From Aspidapion aeneum (Eukaryota > Arthropoda > Insecta > Coleoptera > Brentidae), in contig OY755042.1 in NCBI GenBank assembly GCA_963576565.1, forward strand, positions 11,324,262 through 11,388,261: a DNA stretch of 64,000 nucleotides. The letters are read 5' to 3'. Position 1 is the stretch's first letter, and each line of letters opens with the position of its first letter. A model generated the notes under the pieces. It made no database searches, was not told where the DNA came from, and saw nothing but the letters and a program-made list of their open reading frames with translations. The position numbers and the translations under genes were made by a program. This document shows positions 55,267 through 64,000 of the stretch, one piece after another.

Positions 55267-55818
55267 GCATCCCTGTGTTCAATGGGGCTTTACAGCGTGG
55301 ATTTAAAATGTTGGCCACCATGTTGGCCGTTATCTTGAATATCTCAGCCCCTGTCAATATTTCGGGGCTGGGCGGGTGCAACCGCGATATTCGAATTTAT
55401 CGGGATCGAAATAGAGAAAATTGAGCATTTTACCAAAAGTAATATAAAATGCTTCTAGAAACTCGATTTTCAGAAATCCAGCCTTGACTATTTAGAACGA
55501 ACAAGATGGGTATAGCTCTTTCGTCATTTAGTACAAGAAAACAAAAACTGTTTTTCCTGCTTACGATCTATCACTTAACTTTAGTTTTTTGGCTTTGGCT
55601 TTTTGATATTTTATAATTGTTCCTTTTGGCACTGAACACCCTGCGTGACAGGCCGAAAATAAAATAAAATGGGCGCCTATTGCTATTCAGAGCACATTCA
55701 AAGAAGTTTCCGCTTTCATTCGGGCTGACACATAGCCACAAATTTAATCACAAATATCCGAAAGTATTTTTGGGTTTAAAAAGAACGCGTGTAGCGCCCT
55801 AAAGGTCAAACAAACCAA
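55267..55818. other. Stretch with a diverged dispersed repeat
   Basis: CCCTGTCAATATTTCGGGGC, GATATTCG and AAAAGTAATAT (55350-55450) match, with divergence, CCCTGTCGATATTTCGAG, GATATTCGG and AAAAAGTAATAT at 58380-58455. No gene. Confidence 0.45.
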
Positions 55819-57291
55819 ATCATGCGACGCGTGAGCGGGCACCCACGAGAAAGTCGTAGGTGGGAACCGGGTGTAATATACGTTCAGTCTTAAAGAAGTA
55901 ACTTCTCCACTAGCAGGGGTAACTATCCTCCCCCCCCTCCACAGCCCAAAAGAAAAATGTAAGGTGTAAAGGCAGTAGTAGTAGGCAGTGTAACTTATCT
56001 GTAGTAGCTACTGCTACTACAGATAAGTTAAAGGCTTAAAAAATAATATTTTTGCCGGCTTTATCAGATTCCCGAAAATAAGCGCACAGGAAATATACAC
56101 ACAGAGGAAAAACTTAAGAACACCGGCAAGAAGAACACTTAAATTAAGTTTAGGGTATTTTGTAAACGATAATCAAATCATTTCCTTGGTAAAAATATCA
56201 ATATTTTTTTACATTTTAACCGCTAATATCTTAAAAACTGCTATTTCAAATTAAGAAAAACATACACCTTTATAGCTGATGTAAAATCCTTTCCAAAGAG
56301 ATATCACAAGGGGAGGGGGGTCCAATTTAAAAAAACCCGATGGGCGTGGCCTGCGATAATATTGTCGGTGCTTGCTTGCTTTGTTACAAACTGGAGTATA
56401 CTGAATCAAAACAATAAAGAAGAAAAATAAAGTCTCATTTTAGGATTAAACGCTGCGTTGAATTAAAAAGAAATATTTTAATTCAAAACAAATTGTTTTA
56501 AAGTAAAACAATTTATTGAAGAAAAGGACGCGTTTTCGTTGTAGGCAAAATTTTTTACCGTGTACAACGTGAACAACATATCTCAAAACCGCGACTACCC
56601 CACCTTTGGAAAGCTCGGGGTCTTTTTTCTAATGACTGGCCTATAGGTGTATGACCACAACAATTAACAGACAATACAACGTCCGGATAATGGAGAAAAA
56701 CAATACCCCTTTTTTAGTTTATAAAATGTTAATAAACATTTAAATCTTGAATTTTATCGCAAAGCTTCCTCTGTTTTTAATATTTAAAGAGCCAAAAGTA
56801 GGTTACTTGGTCCGTTTGAGATAAACCATAACATTCATAAGACCTACACATTATTAATATTTATTTTTAAAATTATGAAAGTAAACACAATATGCAAGTC
56901 CAACTTTTCTGTATTATAGGAGTAGGTTTAGAAAAGTAAGCCTAATTTTTAAATAAAACCATTGTTAAGTTTAGTAATTTTTCCCTGTTTTCTTAGCTGA
57001 CAATCATCATCAAAATGTATATTAAGTTTGGACTTTTGTTTTTGATTTGTTTGAGACCAAAACCCTACGTGAGGATCTTGGCCTAAATCTGGGGGGGGGG
57101 GGGGTAGGTAATGGTCGCCGGCAAAACATTTTATGTATGATTTCTTTTCTAAGGGGGCGGTGGAATTATAACGTTACCGATTAAATTAGTAACTAAAAGT
57201 GCATTTTCTTCTAGGGTGGGAGTAATTACCACGTGACACCTGATTCCCGCCTACGACTTTCTCGTGGGTGCCCGCTCACGCGTCACATGAT
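55819..57291. mobile_element. Element with long inverted ends (ATCATG-GACGCGTGAGCGGGC)
   Basis: Left 55819-55878 and right 57233-57291 mirror each other over about 55-60 bp: GACGCGTGAGCGGGCACCCA, CGAGAAAGTCGTAGGTGGGA, then a CAGGTGT-like end. No direct target duplication is visible. The ~1.36-kb interior is AT-rich with C and G runs (55931, 57090) and a CTACTGCTACTACAGATAAG palindrome near 55993-56030. No transposase was recognised. Confidence 0.75.
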
Positions 57292-57314
57292 CTCAATATG
57301 GAATGTTATGACAG

Positions 57315-57372
57315 TCATGTGACGCGTGTGGGGGCACGCACGAGAAAGTCGTTGGTGGGAACTGGTTTTTAC
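57315..57372 (+). repeat. Solo copy of the 55819 element end
   Basis: CATGTGACGCGTGTGGGGGC, ACGCACGAGAAAGTCGTTGG and TGGGAACTGG. Same orientation as the left end, 24 bp beyond the right end of the full element. Confidence 0.75.
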
Positions 57373-59306
57373 CACTTATAAATCCGTGCTTGATAAGTTA
57401 TAAAGTTATGGGGCGAAAAGGATATAGCAGACATATTAGAATATATTTAAAAAATTATTTAAAATTTATTGTTTACAAAACACTTTTTTGTATTCCACTT
57501 TCGGCTTAAGTGTTATACAAATACTGGGGCATAAACAATCTTGTTTTTTGTGTATGAAATCCTGTGAGCCTTCCATACAAGCATTGAACATTCTCTAACT
57601 TAATATACAGTGTGACGAAAATAATATATTATATACAGTGCGACTAGGAATAAATGTAATATAAATATAAACTTTTTTTCAATAGAATGCTCGGTCACGT
57701 GGCGGTTTTTTCACAGAAACAAAAATACATGGCGAAAAACTTAACGGACGTAAGCTACTTTGTCTACAAGCTTGCGGAAAGTGTCACTTATTTTCACGCA
57801 TTTTAGTTGTGAAAGTGCCACTTTTCCTCACTACTTTACCGGAATCTCCGAAAAACCTAGGAATCGGTACCTTAATATTTATTTATTTCGGTGTCCTTAA
57901 CAACCCCACTTTCAAATAGTTGTCAAGAATCGCCCATATCAAGGCATTGTCAAGGTTTTAATACTTAATCTGCATGATACGATTGATTGATTATTCTGGT
58001 GATTTTGAAAAATTTATTTTTATAAGTACGGCCCTGGAGACTTTCCTGTAACCTAAACCCCACACTATATTACAGCTTTTAAGAGTAAATTATATTTTCT
58101 ACAATAAAGTATACTACATATTTTTTTCCAAGAAGTGTAGTTATTAAGAAAGATTTATAAAACCTTTATTAAATATATTTTTTCGAAAGAATCCCAATTT
58201 ATGGACTCCACTGAAGAGCTACTTGCTTTTCCTATACATATTGACGCATACATGTTTCAAAGAGAACTCTGTTCTCCACAAAAAACTGTTCTTTGCAATT
58301 TTTGTAACAAGGTTAGTTTTCGAGAAAATTGAATAAAACTGAAAAAAAACGGGTTTCTGGGGGGTAGGGGGGATTATCTCCGTCCCTGTCGATATTTCGA
58401 GTTGGCATAAGGGATATTCGGATTCAGTGGGGAAAATGGTCTGTTGCCAAAAAGTAATATGATTTGCTTTTAGACCGAAAACAGAGAGCTTTTTAAATTT
58501 TTTTGCTCTAGGTAACTATCTTGTGGAAATTTATTTTCCGTAACACTTTCCGCAGTTGCTAGGAAATATACTTAATTTTAGAGTGCACATTTATGGAAAC
58601 CTCATTGTTAAATGCGTGTTATTATTTTAACACTTCTTTACTTTACTTTTTTATGAGTAAAAGCGCCTTTATTATCTGTTAAATGTTTACCTTTGTTTAG
58701 TTTTTGTTCGGAATTGGATTTTCAAACATCGTTGTTTACTCTTAGACATTTTACGCCTTAATTTTAAAAACACTTTTTAAACTATTTAGATATTTTTAGA
58801 AAAGAGATCAGCCCTCTCTCTCAAATAAACGAGCACCCTTGTTATTTTCAAATTAGACTAAACTGATACGATTAAAAAAATATACAAAAAAATCTTTGGT
58901 ATCATTCCAAAGGTCTTAACAGCACAGAATCAAAGACTCGAAAAAGCAGTCACTTTTATCTAGCGATCCAGTAGCGGATCCATGCTTTTCGGTGGGAAAG
59001 GGCCAAGCAGGCAAAAAAAACACTGTTTTGAATTAGTCTGAGCTTGGAAGTTTAGCACTACATGCAAAAAATGCACTACATGCAAAAAATGCTCTACATG
59101 TGATATTTTTTAAAGTGATTTTTGTAAAAAATGCTTGAAAAGATGACTCCGCGGGTGAGTTTTGTAAGAAATGGTGGTTTGTGCATTTGCAATTTTTTAT
59201 TAGGGGATGGTAGGGGGCTGCACAATTATTTTTAGAAAATCTGCGAAACTAATCCGTAATTTAATAAATTTTTATCAAATCAGCTGAAAAAAATGATAAA
59301 CAAGTG
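57373..59306. other. 1.9-kb stretch without a recognisable gene
   Basis: AT-rich. It contains the diverged repeat noted for 55350-55450 (at 58380-58455), a MITE-like left end CAGTAGCGGATCCATG at 58970, and three tandem ~18-bp CACTACATGCAAAAAATG units at about 59058-59105. No coding evidence. Confidence 0.4.
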
Positions 59307-59326
59307 AGGTTTGATATATATATCAA

Positions 59327-59388
<62 letters not shown>
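59307..59388. repeat. 24-bp palindrome followed by (TA)n microsatellite
   Basis: AGGTTTGATATA and its exact inverse (59307-59330), then about 58 bp of TA. Tyr-Ile frames here are artefacts. Confidence 0.92.
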
Positions 59389-59391
<3 letters not shown>

Positions 59392-59696
59392 TGTCCACAG
59401 GTACACCGGTCTATTTTTTAAGTGAGAGTTACAGGCTAAAGTTTTGTAGTTTTGTACGTAGCTTTATTTTGCCGCGACGTCTAACTTTTTCTTTTCCAAA
59501 AATCCTTGAAAGTGATTCCTAAAAGAGGGCGAGAAAACTTTTTTAAGCCACAGAAAAAAATATCCATCACCACATATTCTTTACTGTTATTTTTTTCATC
59601 TCGTAGTTAATAAGATGAAAAAAGTAACAAAATAAATTTAGTAACTGACAATTTTTGTTGTGTGCCTTAAAAAATGCGTTTAAAAGTAAATGCCAG

Positions 59697-59835
59697 TCCG
59701 AAGCTCGAAAGTATTCACTGCGTTAGGAATTACTTTCAAGAATTTTCGCACAGGAAAAAGTTAGTCGTCTTGGCACGGTTTGTACGAAAATTTAGCCTGT
59801 TACTCATTACTTGAAAAATAGACCTGTGTACTGTG
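59697..59835 (+). repeat. Diverged copy of the 257-bp unit
   Basis: CCGAAGCTCGAAAG, TTTTCGCACAGGAAAAAGTT, AAAATTTAGCCTGTTACTCA and GTGTACTGTGGACT match 39663-39830. Confidence 0.7.
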
Positions 59836-59879
59836 GACTAAAAACCCATATAACGGACAGGAGTATGTAATCACCAAAA

Positions 59880-60135
59880 GCATTGAGTAAATAACCCATA
59901 TAGAGGTGCCACCGGCGAGCTTTACCATATTGATGGGCAGATTTTTCGTTCGTATAGTACGCAATATTCAGAGACAACTACTATGATCTAATGGCATTTG
60001 TATGATAGGCATGAACCTCGGAACTTGCACAGTAGTCCCTGAATATTGCCTACTAGACAAATTTATTTCAGCGCCATCTGCCCCTCAATATGGTAAAGCT
60101 CGCCGGTGGCACCTCTAGGGTTATTTACTCAATGC
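59880..60135. mobile_element. MITE with ~66-bp inverted ends
   Basis: GCATTGAGTAAATAACCC, then AGAGGTGCCACCGGCGAGCT, TTACCATATTGA and GGGCAGAT at the left are mirrored at the right (60070-60135) with few mismatches. The 124-bp middle carries ACTATGATCTAATGGC and a TGATAGGCATGAACCTC block also seen at 49320. Fragments lie at 9855 and 49225. Confidence 0.9.
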
Positions 60136-60294
60136 CGAAAGCAAGCATCATGGCCAATGAAGAAAGCCAACAAAAAATACATGTCTCGACGCTGAAAAAA
60201 TCATCAGCTGATTATTCGAAGCCCATTTTTACATTTAGTCTTTATGGAACTTGAGGGGATCTTGGAAGTTTTTTCTCATCTCATCCAAAAATTA

Positions 60295-61194
60295 TTGTTT
60301 TTACCCAACTGCAGCACGGCGAAAGGAAGGCTAATGTTTTTCAATTGTTGTATGTATGTATGTATGTAAATATGTTTGTGTCACGCTAGAGGCTAAACGG
60401 CTGAACCATTTTGGCAAAAAATGTGTCGTTGAATTGCTTCTGATCCCGAAGGTGCTATAGGCTGTATTTTTTTAAACAGGAATCAACATGGCGGTCTTCA
60501 GACGCCAGTTTGTCACATGTATAATACAAATTATCTTAATTTCAGGCTATTTTATTGAAAGTCCTCTAATTTGCAGTAGTTACTTTGTAGTCCTCCCTGC
60601 TCTCACCCATCTCCCCTCCTGTCATTCCCCCACCCTATTCAAAAACCATATTCGCATAATTATATCAAATATAAAGCGATTTCAAAAATTCTTTCTGCAT
60701 ACGCTTTCAGATTTTTTTTCCAACACCATTTTACTAGTCCCTCCCCCGCTTCTCCCTCTCTCCACCCCGTCATTCTTATTAGTAATAGTTATAGCTATAA
60801 CTTTCACAAATATAAAGCGATTTCAAAAGTTCTTTCTGCACACACTTACTAGGTTTCGCATCCCTATGTTCTCCCCTCCCTCCTTATTAGTAATAGTTGT
60901 AGCTATACCTTTTACAAATATAGAGCGATTTCAAAAATTATTTCTGCACACGCTTTAAAACTTTTTTTCCAACATCATTTTACTAGTTTCCCCCTTCCTC
61001 TTCCTCTCTTCTCCCCACCCTTCTTATTAGTAATAGTTGTAGCTATACCTTTCACAAATTTAGAGCGATTAAAAAAAAAAAATTCGGCACACGCTTTAAG
61101 ATTTTTTTCGACACCATTTTACTAGTTCCCTCCTCCCTCTCTTCTCCCCCACCTTGACTCAATGGATGTTAACACTGTTCGCGTCCGTAGAAAA
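60295..61194 (-). mobile_element. Non-autonomous element with ~125-bp modules, uninterrupted copy
   Basis: In the minus sense it starts TTTTCTACGGACGCGAACAG, followed by four to five modules (ACTAGTAAAATGGTGT, AAAGCGTGTGC, TTGAAATCGCTCTA, ATAGCTACAACTATTACTAA and a purine-rich GGGTGGGGAGAAGAGAGG linker). Then come GGCGTCTGAAGACCGCCATG, GATCAGAAGCAATTCAACGA, a short (TACA)n run and CGCCGTGCTGCAGTTGGGTA. It is homologous to 20432-22420. The 156-codon frame 60488-60958 is a read-through of this repeat, not a gene. Confidence 0.8.
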
Positions 61195-61290
61195 TCTACA
61201 CGGACTTTTTGAGTAAAGCTAAATGAATTGTAAATGTATAGTGCTTTTTATAAGGCTGAATAAGAATTAAACCTAAAAGTTGGAAATTAA

Positions 61291-61528
61291 TAAAAAAAAC
61301 ACCCAACTGCTAATTTACTTGTAACTAGTAGTCGCAGTTGGGTATAAAATTACCCAATAACCTGATTCATGAAAATACAAAACTGTATAATTTTGTAAGT
61401 GCGCTTTGGACATCAAAACTAAAAGTTGAAGCATATCGTACATTATAGGTATTCCTATCAATTTTGTACTAAGTACAACTGCGACTAGTACTTACAAGTA
61501 AATTTAGCAGTTGGGTGTTTTTTTTATT
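61291..61528. mobile_element. MITE with ~45-bp inverted ends
   Basis: AAAAAAAACACCCAACTGCT, AATTTACTTGTAA and CTAGTCGCAGTTG at the left are mirrored at the right (CAACTGCGACTAG ... AGCAGTTGGGTGTTTTTT). About 238 bp, non-coding. Confidence 0.85.
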
Positions 61529-61529
61529 T

Positions 61530-61850
61530 AATTTTTTTTTATAGGTTTATGGCATAGGCTTTCAGAATTCCCGCTTTGGTCAAAAGCTTTGGCCTCCGCC
61601 CCTCGCATATGTACGCCCTTGAGTCAAACTTATAAAGAGATAAAAATAAAAAACTTAATGAAAACAAGGGTAAAAAACGCAAACGCCAACTAAATACATT
61701 AAAAACAAATGCATCATGTTCGTTCGATCTGGAAGCTGCCACAGCCCTCTTTAGTATCCGGTTACTTGCCCCATTTAAAAGAAATTTTCTATCCCATAAT
61801 AGAAAATTAAAGTCTATTTTTGTTTTAACGTAAAAGAGAAAGAGAGTAAT
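61530..61850. other. Stretch with a MITE-like end
   Basis: GGCCTCCGCCCCTCGCATAT, then GTACGCCCTTGAG (61588-61622), resembles a hAT MITE right end with a degraded CACTG. Nothing else assigned. Confidence 0.35.
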
Positions 61851-62234
61851 AGATAGTTTAAGTTGTGCTACGTATTTTTACGTAAGCATGAAATTTGACA
61901 GTTACGCAAGCGCACTTCATCACACCGTCATCAAGGTCACGTTAGGAGCTTACGTATTTACGTTAGCTTACGGCAGTCTGCGGGCACCTTAACGTTACCA
62001 AAGAATAGAATTGGTTGATTGACCGATCGAAAAATGAGGTCCAGACAATAATTTCCGCTTCCAGTACAAACGATTCTTTGCAAAAATATTCTTACTGTAG
62101 TTGAAAAGACAAAAAACAAAATTCCATATTCTCTGCTATTAGTAGACTTGTTATGGTAACGTAAAAACATTCAACTTAAACTTAAATTTGGAACAAAACG
62201 TAGAGCGCTTAACGTAGCACAACTTAAACTATCT
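61851..62234. mobile_element. MITE with AGATAGTTTAAGTTGTGCTA ends
   Basis: AGATAGTTTAAGTTGTGCTA plus CGT at 61851-61873 is mirrored exactly at 62212-62234. TTACGTAAGC/GCTTACGTATTTACG motifs lie inside the left half. The target duplication is unclear. Confidence 0.8.
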
Positions 62235-62235
62235 A

Positions 62236-64000
62236 ATATCCGATGCTCTTCTCGGGTAATATCGTTAATAACACTAATGAGGATTTAAATAAAGGAACGA
62301 GAGGCGAACTACTGGAAGAAAGAGGGCAAAAAGACTTCAATAGAAATGGGAACGTCATCGTCAGTGGAACGTCACGCTTGCAATCCAAGAACTGAAATAA
62401 AATCAGATGGTTTTCCAACCTAATAATTTTGAGTGATATCTAAGAATAAACTTAATGAGGTTTTCATAATTATTTTAAAGTCAATAGAGCTAGCCATACA
62501 CATGCATCCTTCAAAGTAGTTTATTATGTCCCTAAAAATATAAAAAAAATCATGTGCGTGAGCGGCCGTGGGTGACTTGCAGCAAACCATGATTAAACAC
62601 AAAGGGATTTGACAAATGATTTGGGAGGTACCATTCTCTAGAGAGTCACTGTTATTAAATGATCTTTTATTTTACTCTCTAATTTCTTTACTATCTTTAT
62701 TAGCGTTTTGTATGAACCAATTTTTGTTTGTTTTGACTATAATGAAAATTTCAAAACTATCAAACCAAACATAAACATAGGGTACTTGGGTCACTATAAA
62801 TCGCGCTATCACATATATGCTAAATCATTTGAATACTCAAATACTTTACCCCTCTATAAGTTTATGGGATCTATCATCCCTTTTCTTGCTATGCCGTACC
62901 CGCGTATAGTTTTTGCAAAATCAGTTGAACAAAGATAAAAGCCGACCATCGGCATATCCTGTATAGAAAGTGACATGGGCAGCGGTAGATATACTCATGA
63001 AAATTATTTCATTTAATTATGGCGTAAAAAAGAAATAAAAATAGATAATAAAACTTTCTATTCAGTGTCGTTCACTGATTTATTTTCTAACTCTGCATAC
63101 TGCCGACTAAAGGGGTTCCGAAAAGCACACCCGAAAGCAATTAAAAGCGCATCTCAAAAAAATCTGCCAAGCAGGTGCCGTCTATCCACCTGGGTTCGGT
63201 CGGTCGGAAAACAAATACTTTGTGGTCGGACCGCAAAGAGCTGCGCCTCTTCTCTGTCGGTAGGGCTGAAATTATACCAGGAAGATTTTATATGAATTTG
63301 GATAACTTTTGAAGGGCAGAATGAAGCAAAATATCATGAAATCGATAGAACCCCGTATTAGGAGTTATTCAAGTGATTTTGCAAAACCTATACCATCTGC
63401 CAGGATAAACCTCGTGAAAGGATGTGCCTATGGGGCGCTAATGAATAAGCAGGGAAAATTTTTTGAAAAATATTAAATTAATTATTGTTAATCGTAATAA
63501 TTAATTGACTATTTTTAATAATAATAGTAAAAACTAAGCTGTTTTTCCATAAAAATTTTGAGGAAAGGTAGTTATTAGTAATCACATAATATTGTATTTT
63601 TTTAATTTTTGTATGAGGGAAAAGCTAAAATAAAGTCGCAATAATGGAGTTTTTTGTATATATTGTCCGGCTAGAATAAAATGAGGCGCAAAAGGGATGC
63701 CTTCAATTATCGCTATCTTTCCCTGTCCAGTGACGTGCTATTGTTTTTTAATTCATCATTATTAGGTATTAACTTTATATTTTACTCCTCCTAAGTCTTT
63801 TTTGTTGGAAAACTTCATACCTGAGTTTTCTTAAAAATAAATATTTTTTTAAAATTACCTATTTCATTAGGTAGGTGCGTACGAATCTAGAAATCTAAAA
63901 AAATACCAATTGACTTTCTAAAAATTGCAAGAATTTAAAACCATTGGTTATATCTTCAAACTTGGAGCTCCACACAGTTATATTAAAAAATGTACAAAAA
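62236..64000. other. 1.8-kb terminal stretch, no recognisable gene
   Basis: Frames at 62708-62938 and 63065-63295 (76 codons each) have no motif that I can name. The second is basic and Ser-rich. No repeat pairing within the window. Host exons cannot be excluded. Confidence 0.35.

Noticed and set aside
54272..55338. Phe/Leu/Cys/Thr-rich ORFs on both strands
   Set aside because: Translated GTACAAAAGGTCGAAA minisatellite.
60488..60958. 156-codon ORF with a hydrophobic start
   Set aside because: Runs through tandem modules of a non-coding repeat; the homologous copy at 20432 does not keep the frame.
63065..63295. 76-codon basic ORF
   Set aside because: No recognised motif or supporting context; not enough to call a gene.

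Overview
This looks like nuclear DNA from an arthropod, probably an insect with a large, repeat-rich genome. It is AT-rich and has no long open frames, no bacterial-style gene packing and no intact host gene that I can recognise. It holds layered transposable elements instead: LINE 3' ends (Jockey-like, RTE-like, an RNase H-bearing I-like group, and a type ending in LEKAYYSLNEFF), hAT, Tc1/mariner/pogo and apparently Mutator-like DNA transposons, many MITEs and foldback elements, a tRNA-derived SINE, and micro- and minisatellites. I cannot name the species.

Layout. 1-9.4 kb: a ~140-bp-unit repeat; a Tigger/pogo MITE that keeps a CENP-B-type helix-turn-helix; a hairpin-ended 'TGTC' element; and a 3.15-kb element with a 10-bp target duplication, into which a MITE and then a Jockey LINE have inserted. 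An RTE pseudogene and a hAT MITE end follow. 10.4-16 kb: a decayed copy of a small repeated ORF, a 730-bp foldback element, a hAT-like element (8-bp duplication) holding a GC-richer 610-bp palindrome and a TGTC element with a 544-bp TGTC array, two more TGTC elements tail to tail, and a tRNA-Val-like SINE inside one of them. 16-29.6 kb: a mariner-type foldback cut by a LINE, another TGTC element, the fuller copy of the small ORF, a hAT with a transposase dimerisation domain, RTE and other LINE remnants, and a nest of two mariner-type elements, the inner one a 642-bp near-perfect palindrome. 30-38.4 kb: two copies of a DNA element starting GGGGAGAGTGGTCTA, one cut by an RTE insertion with a 12-bp duplication, then a decayed RT-associated C-terminal domain and an RNase H LINE. 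39.6-50 kb: tandem and direct duplications, a hAT-like element made of a CACAATC minisatellite, repeated modules and a Jockey remnant. 54-62.2 kb: an element with a 9-bp duplication whose ends are 16-bp minisatellite arrays, a long-TIR element, and several MITEs. 62.2-64 kb shows nothing I can assign.

The genes here do not work together as a pathway. Nearly all coding traces are transposase or reverse-transcriptase remnants broken by stops, frameshifts, truncation or later insertions. The best candidates for something undescribed are the TGTC element family with a hairpin at each end, the minisatellite-ended element at 54.3-55.3 kb, the near-perfect 642-bp palindrome, the MITE carrying a DNA-binding domain, and a small ORF with a possible signal sequence present in two inverted copies.
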